A stretch of 64,000 bases of DNA from Variovorax gracilis. GTDB taxonomy: Bacteria > Pseudomonadota > Gammaproteobacteria > Burkholderiales > Burkholderiaceae_C. The position numbers and the translations under genes were made by a program. Shown here piece after piece: positions 1 through 8,110 of this stretch (position 1 is the first letter of the stretch; each line of letters begins with the position of its first letter). Where the stretch lies: NCBI RefSeq assembly GCF_030317115.1, contig NZ_JASZYF010000017.1, positions 48,393 through 112,392 on the forward strand, given 5' to 3'. Under the pieces are notes generated by a model. That model had not been told where the DNA came from. It searched no databases and saw only the letters and a list, made by a program, of their open reading frames with translations.

Positions 1-348
1 CAGCGGCGTCATGCAGCGCTGCGCCGCGACATGGCGCGGCAGGAAGCGCAGGCCGGCGCGTTCGGGATCGTGATGGTTGCCGGGCACCAGGAGGCGGTGG
101 GCGTTGTCGGTCGGCATGCCGGCAGGCTTGTGGAGCAGCAGGGTGACGGGCACCACGGGCTGCGGCCGCGCGCCGGCTTCGATCTCGACCGATTGCTCCG
201 GCCGCACGCGAGATTGCGGCAGGAGCGCGGGTTCGCCGTCGACGCGCACGGCACCGTTCTCGATCAGCAGTTCAGCCTCGCGCCGGGAGCATCCGGCGAG
301 CGCGGCGACGCGCTTGGCCAGGCGGATGCCATCATCGGCTTCGGTCAC
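1..348 (-). CDS. RNA pseudouridine synthase, RsuA/RluF-type (partial, N-terminal 116 codons)
   Basis: Minus-strand reading frame that runs off the left edge of the window. It begins with GTG at 348, ten bases after the stop of the upstream gene. Residues 9-60 look like an S4 RNA-binding domain (RLAKRVAALAGCSRREAELL, then NGAVRVDGEPA), followed by the LLLHKPAGMPTD segment that introduces the catalytic domain in RsuA/RluF-type enzymes. These enzymes isomerise uridine to pseudouridine in rRNA or tRNA. The catalytic Asp motif lies outside the window, so activity and target cannot be judged. It is probably co-transcribed with the Nudix/MBL gene. The start is inferred from the overlap geometry and the family's short N-terminus. 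Confidence 0.8.
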   Translation of the reverse strand, partial: MTEADDGIRLAKRVAALAGCSRREAELLIENGAVRVDGEPALLPQSRVRPEQSVEIEAGARPQPVVPVTLLLHKPAGMPTDNAHRLLVPGNHHDPERAGLRFLPRHVAAQRCMTPL

Positions 349-358
349 AGGGGCATCC

Positions 359-2044
359 TCATGGCTTGGTCGATTGCTGGATGCGCTCGACGTGCGCTGC
401 CAGAGAGCGGGCGGCCACGGGCCACATCCGCTCGGGGACGTCGCTGTAGGCGATGGGCAGCCAGTCCTCGGGCGTGCCTTGGGGCAACTGGCGCATGGCG
501 GCGGCGATCCTGGCTTCGCGCTTCAGGCGGTGCGCCTTCAAGTGGGCGATGGCGGCGCGCGCCTCGCCCAGCACGTAGCCGTGGGCGGGCAGGATGAACG
601 CGACGCCGCCCTCGGCGCAGGTCGCGTCCAGCTTGTCGAGCGAATCGAGGTAGGCGTTCATGTTGCCGTCCGGCGGGTCGACCACGGTCGTGCTGCCGTT
701 GAGCACATGGTCGCCTGAGAACAGAAGACCGTCTTCCTCAAGAACCAGGCACAGGTGGTTGGCCGCATGGCCTGGGGTGTGCACCACGCGGAGCGTGTGG
801 GTGTGCGCCGCGGCTTCTCCCTTGTCCGTGGATGGCTGCGGGGCCAGGATCAGGCGCTCTCCGTCCTTCAGCTCGCGGTCGGGCGTGAACCGGGCCGTGG
901 AGCGTGCCGTTGGCCTGGAGGCCAGGCCGAGGATCGGCGGCTGGGTCTTGCACAGCTTCTGCAGGGGCAGGGCACCGGGCGAATGGTCCGCATGCGAATG
1001 GGTGCAGACGATCAGGCGGATGTCGCCACGCGTCGCGCGCCACAGGCGGCCGATGTGGTCGAAGTCGTTCGGGCCTGGGTCGATGACGATGTAGCCGGTG
1101 GCTGCGTCGCCGACGATGTAGGTGTTGGTGCCGGGGCCGGTCATGGCGCTCGGGTTGGGGGCCGTCAGGCGTTGCACGTTCTTCAGCAGCGGCACGGCAT
1201 GTTCGTTCTGCCAGTCGAGCGCGTGCACGATCTGGCCGTCGGGGCTGACCATTGCGAGTTCGCCGTAGGGCGAATCGGCTTCCATGTAGCGCGCTTCCTG
1301 TCCTGCGAGCATCCCGGCGCGCGGGCAGCTGGTCCACAGCGGACCTTCGCCGGCATGGCGGTTGGCGCAGGCGTCGAGCACGGCATCGACTGTCTTGTAG
1401 GCCGCCAGCCTTTCGAGCGTGCGCAGCGTCGGGAAGATCATGAAGAAGCTGCCGGCCGCGTGGCGCGCCAGCGCATCGGAGGGTCGCACCCAGCAGGGCT
1501 CGAATTGCTCCGTCTCGTCGGCCGTTGGCGTCTGGCCTTCGGGCATGCGGGCGACGAGAAAGGGCACGTCGAAGCGCTTGGGCAGGTCGCGGTCGGTGAT
1601 CCAGTGCGCGAAGGTGTAGACCTTGTCGGTCGACAACAGCAGGCCGCGCTCGACGCACTGGTCGGCGAAGGCCACGGTGGTCGTGGCGGTGCTGCGGTCC
1701 ATGGATGCGACTTCTTCGGCGCTCACCGGCCGGCCGTCGGGGTGGTGGGCCAGCAGCACGCCCAGCTCCTCGAAGCTCTCGCGGATGGCGGCGATGGCTT
1801 GCGTGAGCTGGACCCGGCTCTGCGTGCGGCGGCGCGTGGCGATGGAGCGGGCGGTCGTGTCGCCTTCATCGATGCGTCCGCCCGGAAACACGTACGCGCC
1901 TGGCGCGAAGCTTGCAGTCGACGAGCGCCGCGTCATCAATACCTCGACGCCTTCCGGCGTATCGCGCAGCAGCAATACGGTCGCGGCGGCACGCACGGGC
2001 GCCGGTTCGCGTTGGGGATGGAGCAATTGGGTGGGGCGTACCAT
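359..2044 (-). CDS. Nudix hydrolase / metallo-beta-lactamase two-domain fusion protein
   Basis: 561-residue protein with two hydrolase domains. The N-terminal part (about 18-230) is Nudix-like: APGAYVFPGGRIDEGD and, after an insertion, AAIRESFEELGVLL, so the Nudix box is split by extra residues as in NUDT7/NUDT19-like proteins. The C-terminal half (about 285-540) is a metallo-beta-lactamase fold with the metal motif THSHADH near residues 345-351, then HTPGHAANH and SGDHVL. The family comparison is LACTB2-like or glyoxalase-II-like MBL hydrolases. Substrates are unknown; acyl-CoA or nucleotide derivatives for the Nudix half are only a guess from NUDT7/19. It sits directly upstream of the S4 pseudouridine synthase and divergent from the Bug receptor gene. 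Confidence 0.85.
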   Translation of the reverse strand: MVRPTQLLHPQREPAPVRAAATVLLLRDTPEGVEVLMTRRSSTASFAPGAYVFPGGRIDEGDTTARSIATRRRTQSRVQLTQAIAAIRESFEELGVLLAHHPDGRPVSAEEVASMDRSTATTTVAFADQCVERGLLLSTDKVYTFAHWITDRDLPKRFDVPFLVARMPEGQTPTADETEQFEPCWVRPSDALARHAAGSFFMIFPTLRTLERLAAYKTVDAVLDACANRHAGEGPLWTSCPRAGMLAGQEARYMEADSPYGELAMVSPDGQIVHALDWQNEHAVPLLKNVQRLTAPNPSAMTGPGTNTYIVGDAATGYIVIDPGPNDFDHIGRLWRATRGDIRLIVCTHSHADHSPGALPLQKLCKTQPPILGLASRPTARSTARFTPDRELKDGERLILAPQPSTDKGEAAAHTHTLRVVHTPGHAANHLCLVLEEDGLLFSGDHVLNGSTTVVDPPDGNMNAYLDSLDKLDATCAEGGVAFILPAHGYVLGEARAAIAHLKAHRLKREARIAAAMRQLPQGTPEDWLPIAYSDVPERMWPVAARSLAAHVERIQQSTKP

Positions 2045-2170
2045 GGGTCGCGATTATCGGGAGTGAGGTGAAAAGTCCGTGAGCGGCGACCGTGTGCATA
2101 AGCTTCTACACGATCCTTCATGAGCAAAACGCCACAATTCCGGCCTGCTCATTCGTCTCGAAAGACTGTC

Positions 2171-3175
2171 ATGTCCGATTCTCTCTCCAGCCGCGCGCGG
2201 CGTCTTGTCGCGCTCTCGGCCATTGCGCTGTGCGGCGCGGCGCCCCTGGCCCTTGCGCAGCCCGACTGGCCCCAGCAGCCCGTCACCATGATCATGGGCT
2301 TCCCGGCCGGTTCCGGGGTCGACGTGGTGGCGCGCGCCATCCAGGAGCCGCTGCAGCACAAGCTCGGCCAGCCGGTCATCATCGATTACAAGTCGGGCGC
2401 CGCCGGCAACATCGCCAGCGAGTACGTGGCACGCGCCAGGCCCGATGGCTACACGCTCGCCTTCGGCACCGCGGCCACGCACGGCAGCAATGCGGCGCTC
2501 TACAAGAAGCTCCCGTTCGACGTCGAGACTGACTTCATCCCGGTGGCGCCCGTGCTCGACGTGTCGAACGTGCTCACCATCAACCCCGACGTGATGAACG
2601 TGAAGACGCTCAAGGAGTTCGTCGATCTGGTGAAGGCGAATCCCGGCAAGTACAACTACGCCTCCACGGGCAACGGCGCGGGCACGCACATGGCCTTTGC
2701 CGAATTCAATTCGCGCCTGGGCCTGGACATGGTGCATGTGCCCTACAAGGGCGGGCCCGAGGCCATCACCTCGGTCGTGCGCGGCGAGACCTGCTGCATC
2801 ATGAACCAGGTGCAGACGGTGCTGCCGCAGTACAAGGCAGGCAAGGTGCGGCTGCTGGGGGTCACCACCGCGAAGCCGGTGGCGGCCATCAAGGAAGTGC
2901 CGACCATCGCATCGAGCGGCATTCCCGGGACCAATGGCTTCGACAGCTCGATCTGGTTCGGCATCTTCGCGCCCAAGGGTACTGACCCGCGTATCGTCGA
3001 CAAGCTCAACGCGGCCATCAAGTCCGTGCTCGAGCAGCCGGAGCTTCGCGAAAAGTTCGAAGGCCAGGGCAACACGGTGCGCATCGAAACGCCCGCGCAG
3101 TTCAAGCAGACCGTTCACGACAACCGCGTGAAATGGGCCGAAGTGGCGAAGGCTGCAAATATAAGTATCGACTGA
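2171..3175 (+). CDS. Bug/TctC-family periplasmic substrate-binding protein
   Basis: 334 residues starting MSDSLSSRARRLVALSAIAL, with a signal peptide ending near LALAQ. The mature part has the family features PVTMIMGFPAGSGVDVVAR, followed by DYKSGAAGNIASEYVAR and GTHMAFAEFN. Bug proteins bind small carboxylates or amides in the periplasm, some for tripartite tricarboxylate transporters, but most copies in this group of bacteria are orphans. No TctA/TctB membrane genes are nearby, so the ligand and partner are unknown. An upstream in-frame ATG at 2120 exists, but 2171 is preferred because it places the basic n-region of the signal peptide at the N-terminus. Confidence 0.9.
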   Translation: MSDSLSSRARRLVALSAIALCGAAPLALAQPDWPQQPVTMIMGFPAGSGVDVVARAIQEPLQHKLGQPVIIDYKSGAAGNIASEYVARARPDGYTLAFGTAATHGSNAALYKKLPFDVETDFIPVAPVLDVSNVLTINPDVMNVKTLKEFVDLVKANPGKYNYASTGNGAGTHMAFAEFNSRLGLDMVHVPYKGGPEAITSVVRGETCCIMNQVQTVLPQYKAGKVRLLGVTTAKPVAAIKEVPTIASSGIPGTNGFDSSIWFGIFAPKGTDPRIVDKLNAAIKSVLEQPELREKFEGQGNTVRIETPAQFKQTVHDNRVKWAEVAKAANISID

Positions 3176-3218
3176 CGCCGCACCCCGGCTGGCCGGCACG
3201 GCGGTGTGCCCCTGCAAA

Positions 3219-3248
3219 GGGGGTTGGCGAAGCGACACGAATTGCGCG
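3219..3248 (+). repeat. Intergenic repeat copy A
   Basis: Thirty bases that match a stretch at 49046-49075 (opposite strand) at 29 of 30 positions; the core is GTTGGCGAAGCGACACGAA. It is preceded by a C4/G4 hairpin (CCCC, six-base loop, GGGG at 3209-3222) just after the Bug gene stop. It lies in the convergent gap between the Bug and TPR genes. Directly seen; function (terminator-like or REP-like) is inferred. Confidence 0.7.
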
Positions 3249-3259
3249 AAGACCGGGGA

Positions 3260-3757
3260 TCAGCTCTTGCGCATTCGCTTGTAGTTCTGGATCTTTTCCT
3301 TCAGCTCGGTGTACTGCTCGCAGGGTAGCCAGCAGAGCTTGTCGAGCGCCTTCAGATGCTTCTCCGCGTCCTCGACGCGGCCCACCTGCAGATAGGCCTC
3401 TCCCATGTATTCGTGGGCGTCCCGATGGCTCGGATTGAGCTGCAGCGCTCGCTCGTAGTGCTTGAAGGAGTTGTCCATGTCACCCGTGTGGCGGTAGGCA
3501 AAGCCCAGCAGGTTCCACGCGTCCGCGTTATTGGGATCGATCTGGATGACCAGCGTCAGCCGCCCGATGGCGTCGGTCCACTGTTCGGCCTTGATGGCGG
3601 CTTGCGCGGCGACGTAGTTGGGATCGAGGTTCTTCACCTCCGCCCTGCTGCCGCCTCCACCGCCGCCGCCCCCACCATCCCCACCGCCGCCTGCGGGCCA
3701 TGCAGGAAGGCTCAGGAAAACGAGGCACGCCGCCGTCGCCAATGCTCTCTTGCGCAT
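3260..3757 (-). CDS. Exported TPR protein with glycine-rich N-terminus
   Basis: 165 residues. Residues 1-22 are a signal peptide (ATAACLVFLSLPAWPAG), followed by a run of glycines with one Asp (about 23-36). Three consecutive tetratricopeptide-like helices follow (AIKAEQWTDAIGRLTLVIQI, NNADAWNLLGFAYRHTGDMD, HRDAHEYMGEAYLQVGRVED). The C-terminus has a CWLPC pair of cysteines that could form a disulphide in the periplasm. TPRs act in protein-protein contacts; no enzymatic motif is present. It is divergent from the nfeD-like gene with 142 bases between them. Partner unknown. Confidence 0.85.
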   Translation of the reverse strand: MRKRALATAACLVFLSLPAWPAGGGGDGGGGGGGGGSRAEVKNLDPNYVAAQAAIKAEQWTDAIGRLTLVIQIDPNNADAWNLLGFAYRHTGDMDNSFKHYERALQLNPSHRDAHEYMGEAYLQVGRVEDAEKHLKALDKLCWLPCEQYTELKEKIQNYKRMRKS

Positions 3758-3899
3758 GATGAGTGCTCCAGGTCGTTCCTCCCCGCCCCGCCCCGCGAAT
3801 CGCTGTCGGCTCCGGCTGCATTCGAATCCTGGGGCGGGCGCGTGTCAACAGCCGGGGGCGCCATGTGACAGCGCTGCGCGCGCTCCCTAGAATGAAGCG

Positions 3900-5288
3900 A
3901 TGAGGTCCGCCAGAGCATGGTTGATGGGACTGGTCCTCCTCGCCCTCGCGGCGGGAGGGGTCCAAGCCCAAGCCGTGCCTTCCGCCGCCCCCACCGGACA
4001 ACCCGGCCGCGTCGTGCTGATGGATCTGGACGGCGCCATCGGCCCGGCCTCCGTCGACTACGTGCGCCGCGGGCTCAAGCTGGCCGCCGCGGAGAACGCC
4101 CGACTCGCAGTGATCCAGATCGACACGCCCGGCGGGCTGGATGCCTCGATGCGCAGCATCATCAAGCACATCCTCGCCTCGCCGGTTCCGGTGGCCGCCT
4201 ACGTCGCGCCGAACGGGGCGCGCGCTGCGAGCGCGGGCACGTACATCCTCTACGCGAGCCATATCGCCGCCATGGCACCGGCCTCCAATCTCGGCGCCGC
4301 GACACCGGTCGCCATCGGCATGCCGACGCCTGCGGCGCCGGCCGGCAAGCCGGACAACTCCGGCAAGGGGCCGGAACAGCAAGGCGACGCGATGACGGCC
4401 AAGCGCCTCGCCGATGCATCCGCCTACATCCGCAGCCTCGCGCAACTGCGCGGGCGCAACGCGGACTGGGGCGAGCAGGCGGTGCGCGAATCCGTGAGCC
4501 TCTCGGCCCAGGAGGCGCTGCAGAAAAACGTCATTACCCTGATCGCCAAGGATGTGCCCGACCTGCTGAAGCAGGTGAACGGGCGCGAGGTCCGCACGGC
4601 CGAAGGCAACGTGCGCCTGGCGACGCACAACGCCGAGCTGCTGGTGGTCGAGGCCGACTGGCGCAGCCGCCTGCTGTCGGTGATCACCGAGCCCAGCCTG
4701 GCGCTGATCCTGCTGATGGTCGGTGTCTATGGCCTGCTCTTCGAATTCTCGAATCCCGGTTTCGTGCTGCCCGGCGTGGTGGGCGCGATCAGCCTCATGC
4801 TCGCGCTCTTCGGGCTCCAGATGCTGCCGATCAACTATGCGGGACTGGGGCTGATCCTGCTGGGCGTCGCCTTCCTCATCGCCGAGTCTTTCCTGCCGAC
4901 CTTCGGCGTCCTGGGCGTCGGCGGCGTGGCAGCCTTCTCGATCGGCGCGCTGCTCCTGATCGACAACGACGTGCCCGGCTTCGGCGTCCCGCTCTGGCTC
5001 ATCGGAATGCTGGCGGTCGGCTCGGCCGTGTTCATCCTCGTGATCGGGAGCGTGGCCGCCAGGACGCGACGGCGTCCGGCAGCGGTCGGCGTCTCGACGC
5101 TGGTCGGAGCCACGGGTGAACTGGTCGAGTTCGCGAACGGCGAAGGCTGGGCGCAGATCCAGGGCGACTACTGGAAGGTGCGCGGCGCGGAGGGCCTGCG
5201 CCCCGGCCGGCGCATCCGCGTGACCCGGGTGCAGGGGCTCGCCTTGCAAGTGGCGGAGGAAATCCAGGAGAGCCCGGCCCGGGCGTGA
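3900..5288 (+). CDS. nfeD: NfeD-family membrane-bound serine protease (ClpP-class)
   Basis: 462 residues. A signal peptide or first membrane segment (about 6-24) is followed by a ClpP-class protease domain: QIDTPGGLDASMRSIIKHIL, then GARAASAGTYILYASHIAAM, which places the likely nucleophile at Ser111. ADASAYIRSLAQLRGRN carries the expected following helix. About residues 255-370 hold several hydrophobic spans and the C-terminus (about 395-455) is the NfeD OB-fold domain. Long NfeD proteins cleave membrane-associated substrates and work with SPFH/stomatin proteins. The next gene, three bases downstream, is such a protein, so they are almost certainly one operon. Confidence 0.9.
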   Translation: MRSARAWLMGLVLLALAAGGVQAQAVPSAAPTGQPGRVVLMDLDGAIGPASVDYVRRGLKLAAAENARLAVIQIDTPGGLDASMRSIIKHILASPVPVAAYVAPNGARAASAGTYILYASHIAAMAPASNLGAATPVAIGMPTPAAPAGKPDNSGKGPEQQGDAMTAKRLADASAYIRSLAQLRGRNADWGEQAVRESVSLSAQEALQKNVITLIAKDVPDLLKQVNGREVRTAEGNVRLATHNAELLVVEADWRSRLLSVITEPSLALILLMVGVYGLLFEFSNPGFVLPGVVGAISLMLALFGLQMLPINYAGLGLILLGVAFLIAESFLPTFGVLGVGGVAAFSIGALLLIDNDVPGFGVPLWLIGMLAVGSAVFILVIGSVAARTRRRPAAVGVSTLVGATGELVEFANGEGWAQIQGDYWKVRGAEGLRPGRRIRVTRVQGLALQVAEEIQESPARA

Positions 5289-5291
5289 CGC

Positions 5292-6077
5292 ATGTTCATC
5301 AACTTCAGCTTCGTGTTCATGGGCTTCGTCGTGCTCCTGGGCGCGATGCTCGCGGCGGCGTCGCTGCGTATCCTGCGCGAGTACGAGCGCGGCGTGGTGT
5401 TCCAGCTCGGGCGCTTCTGGAAAGTCAAGGGACCGGGGCTGGTGATCCTGATTCCCGGCATCCAGCAGATGGTGCGCGTAGGCCTGCGCGTGATGGTGCT
5501 CGACATTCCCAGCCAGGACCTGATCACCCGCGACAACGTCTCGGTGAAAGTGAACGCGGTGCTGTACTTCCGCGTCATCGATCCGGAGAAGGCCATCATC
5601 CAGGTCGAGAAGTACTTCGAGGCGACCAGCCAGCTCGCGCAGACCACGCTGCGCGCCGTGCTGGGCAAGCACGAGCTGGACGACCTGCTGGCCGAGCGGG
5701 AGCGTCTCAACCTCGACATCCAGAAGACGCTGGAGGCGCAGACCTTTGTCTGGGGCATCAAGGTGACCAACGTCGAGATCAAGCACGTGGACCTGAACGA
5801 AAACATGGTGCGCGCGATCGCGCGCCAGGCCGAAGCCGAGCGCGAGCGGCGCGCCAAGGTGATCCATGCCGAAGGCGAACTGCAGGCTTCGGTCAAGCTG
5901 GCGGAGGCGGCGGAGATCCTGGGCCGGCATCCGCAGGCGCTGCAGCTTCGCTATCTGGAAACGCTCACGGTGATCGCGGCCGACAAGAACTCGACCATCG
6001 TGTTCCCGCTGCCGGTGGACGTCATCGGGCCGCTGCTGCAGGGGATGAACCGCAAGCCCGGCACACCCGACGCCTGA
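5292..6077 (+). CDS. SPFH/band-7 (slipin/stomatin-like) membrane protein
   Basis: 261 residues with one N-terminal membrane span (about 4-26, FVFMGFVVLLGAMLAAASL) and the stomatin/slipin core: ILREYERGVVFQLGRFWKVK, GLRVMVLDIPSQDLITRDNV, LRAVLGKHELDDLLAERERL. A charged helix (RQAEAERERRAKVIHAEGEL) precedes the C-terminus, as in prokaryotic stomatins. SPFH proteins form oligomeric rings on the inner membrane and are paired with NfeD proteases. It starts three bases after the nfeD-like stop. The 3-prime end faces the LysR gene. Confidence 0.93.
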   Translation: MFINFSFVFMGFVVLLGAMLAAASLRILREYERGVVFQLGRFWKVKGPGLVILIPGIQQMVRVGLRVMVLDIPSQDLITRDNVSVKVNAVLYFRVIDPEKAIIQVEKYFEATSQLAQTTLRAVLGKHELDDLLAERERLNLDIQKTLEAQTFVWGIKVTNVEIKHVDLNENMVRAIARQAEAERERRAKVIHAEGELQASVKLAEAAEILGRHPQALQLRYLETLTVIAADKNSTIVFPLPVDVIGPLLQGMNRKPGTPDA

Positions 6078-6209
6078 CGAAGGGCCATAGCGTCTTGGTC
6101 AGCGTGAGGATGAAGCGCGTCTTGTTGGTAGTCCCCGCAGCCCAGGCTCTTGATGTCGCTGGTGAAGAAGGTGTAGCCGATGGCGGTCTTGCGCGCCGGC
6201 CGCACCTCT

Positions 6210-7130
6210 TCAACGGACGAACGCGTCCAGGCCCTGCACGAGCCGCCCGGCGAGGCGTGGCTGCCTGAGCTGTTCCAGCCACCAGTCCAGCGCGCGGCCC
6301 TCATGCTCGCCGCGCCAGGCGACGTAGAGGATGTTGGGCTCGCGCGGGTCGGCGGTCTGCTTCTCGACCAGTTCGCCGCGCTGGAGCAGCGCAGCGACGC
6401 GCTGCCGTGGCAGCCAGCCGACGCCGAGGCCTTCGCGCTGCGCGAGGATCTTCGCGTGCATGGTCGGCACAGCCAGCGTCGCCTGGCCGCCGTGGGTACC
6501 GTAGGCACTGCCCTCGGTGCTTCGCGAGGTGTCTGCGACAACCACGGCGCGGTGGCCCGTGAGGAGGTCGCGGCCCAGCGGCTCCTTCGCCTGCGCGAGC
6601 GGATGCCGCGGCGAAACGGCGAACACCCAATCCATCACGCCGAGCTCGAACCAGCGCAGGTCCTGGATGGATGGAGGCTCGTTGGTCGCGCCGACGACGA
6701 TGTCGGCACGGCCGTCCCGTAGCGCCTCCCAGGTGCCTCTGAGGACTTCGTGGGTCACGCGCAGAGGGACGCCGGACTCCAGCGCATCGAAGGCGGTGAT
6801 GACCGGCAGCAGCGACTCGAACTCGATGACTTCATCCGTCACGATCCACAGGCGATCCTCCCAGCCGCTGGCAACCTGCCGAACGCGCTGCGAGAGCCGC
6901 GACACGTCCACCGCCAGCCTTGCCGCTTCCTGTGCAAGGAGCTGTCCCGCAGGGGTGAGCTGCAAGCGGTATCGGCGCCGGTCGAACAGCAGCGCGTCGA
7001 ATTTCTCTTCCAGCTGCCGTGCGGCATGGGAGATCGTCGAAGGTGCCTTGCCCAGCCGCGCAGCGGCGCGCGAGAGGCTGCCACTCTCCCGAATGGCCTC
7101 CAGCAGCGCGAGTTCGTCTTCTGACAGCAT
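6210..7130 (-). CDS. LysR-family transcriptional regulator
   Basis: 306 residues. The winged helix-turn-helix is at residues 1-60 (LLEAIRESGSLSRAAARLGK, then STISHAARQLEEKFDALLFD) and an effector domain follows (about 88-295). The start at 7130 is chosen because a GAGGAAA ribosome-binding site lies seven bases upstream; a longer frame back to 7181 lacks one. The gene is divergent from the SDR gene at 7288, the usual LysR arrangement, so it probably controls that gene. Effector unknown. Confidence 0.9.
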   Translation of the reverse strand: MLSEDELALLEAIRESGSLSRAAARLGKAPSTISHAARQLEEKFDALLFDRRRYRLQLTPAGQLLAQEAARLAVDVSRLSQRVRQVASGWEDRLWIVTDEVIEFESLLPVITAFDALESGVPLRVTHEVLRGTWEALRDGRADIVVGATNEPPSIQDLRWFELGVMDWVFAVSPRHPLAQAKEPLGRDLLTGHRAVVVADTSRSTEGSAYGTHGGQATLAVPTMHAKILAQREGLGVGWLPRQRVAALLQRGELVEKQTADPREPNILYVAWRGEHEGRALDWWLEQLRQPRLAGRLVQGLDAFVR

Positions 7131-7177
7131 CGTCGTTTCCTCGAACAAGTTCGCCGGAATCATGGCATGGCGAGCCC

Positions 7178-7204
7178 ACATGTTCGATTTCTTCGCACAT
7201 GTTC
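7178..7204. promoter_or_regulatory. Candidate LysR-type operator in the divergent LysR/SDR gap
   Basis: The gap holds ACATGTTC twice (7178-7185 and 7197-7204, 19 bases apart). Between them, 7181-7199 (TGTTCGATTTCTTCGCACA) is an imperfect dyad of the T-N11-A type that LysR proteins recognise. A second small dyad, CGAAC-AA-GTTCG, is at 7142-7153 next to the LysR start. The repeats are seen directly; the role is inferred. Confidence 0.4.
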
Positions 7205-7287
7205 ATCGCGGGGGCGGTACGTCAAGGGGCCCTCGAAAGCGGACCATTCACATCACGGTAATCCACCGCAACCCATTGGAGTCCACC

Positions 7288-8037
7288 ATGAATCGCTTTC
7301 AAGACAAGACAGTCCTCGTCACCGGCGGCACGAGCGGTATCGGCCTGGCTGCCGCCAAGGCCTTCGCCGCCGAAGGCGCACGCGTCATCGTCACCGGCCG
7401 CGACGCCGCGGCGCTCGAAAGGGCGCAGGCCGAACTCGGCCCTCGCGCCCTGGCCATCCGCAACGATGCGGGCGCTCCGGCATCGGCGAAGGAGCTTGCC
7501 GCGACACTCTCCGGTCATGGCGTGACGCTCAACGCCGTCTTCCTCAACGCGGGCATCGCCCGGTTCGCCGGCCTGGCGGACGTGACCGAAGCCTTCTGGG
7601 ACGAGGCCTTCGACATCAACGTCAAGGGCGTCTTCTTCCAGATCCAGGCGCTGACCCCGCTGCTGGACCCGGGCGCTTCGATCGTGATCAACGGCTCGAT
7701 CAACGCGCACATCGGCATGCCGAATTCCTCGGTCTACGCCGCGAGCAAGGCGGCGGTCATCTCGCTGGCGAAGACGCTGTCGGCCGAACTGCTGCCTCTG
7801 GGTGCGCGGGTCAATGTGGTCAGCCCCGGGCCGGTTCAAACGCCGCTCTACGGCAAGCTGGGCCTCGATTCGGCGACGCTGGAAGCCACCGCCGCGCAGA
7901 TCCAGGCGCAGGTGCCGCTGGGCCGCTTCGGCACGCCGGATGAAATTGCGTCCACCGTGCTGCACTTGTCGGCGCCGGAGTCCGCTTTCATCGTCGGCAC
8001 CGAAATCATCGTCGATGGCGGCATGAGCCAGCTCTGA
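7288..8037 (+). CDS. SDR-family NAD(P)-dependent oxidoreductase
   Basis: 249 residues, a classical short-chain dehydrogenase: TGGTSGIGLAAAKAF cofactor motif at about 11-25, NAG motif (FLNAGIARF), catalytic Ser in INGSINAHIG, and YAASK for Tyr/Lys. The C-terminus ends IVGTEIIVDGGMSQL, typical of the family. TGRD after the second strand favours NADP (Arg after Gly), but this is a weak sign. Substrate unknown. The divergent LysR gene suggests inducible expression. Confidence 0.9.
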   Translation: MNRFQDKTVLVTGGTSGIGLAAAKAFAAEGARVIVTGRDAAALERAQAELGPRALAIRNDAGAPASAKELAATLSGHGVTLNAVFLNAGIARFAGLADVTEAFWDEAFDINVKGVFFQIQALTPLLDPGASIVINGSINAHIGMPNSSVYAASKAAVISLAKTLSAELLPLGARVNVVSPGPVQTPLYGKLGLDSATLEATAAQIQAQVPLGRFGTPDEIASTVLHLSAPESAFIVGTEIIVDGGMSQL

Positions 8038-8110
8038 TCGGCAGGCGCCGGTGCGAGCCCGTGCGTGGCAAGATGAACCCGTCATCGTTACTGCCCCCCG
8101 GGCTCTTCGC

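Noticed and set aside
3528..5930. 800-codon open frame on the minus strand
   Set aside because: It runs antisense to the NfeD and SPFH genes, has no family similarity and is rich in Arg, His and Asp as is usual for antisense frames in GC-rich DNA.
6078..6209. Possible coding relic on the minus strand (frame reading YTFFTSDIKSLGCG)
   Set aside because: Only about 130 bases in a convergent gap, no start, no recognised family; too little to call.
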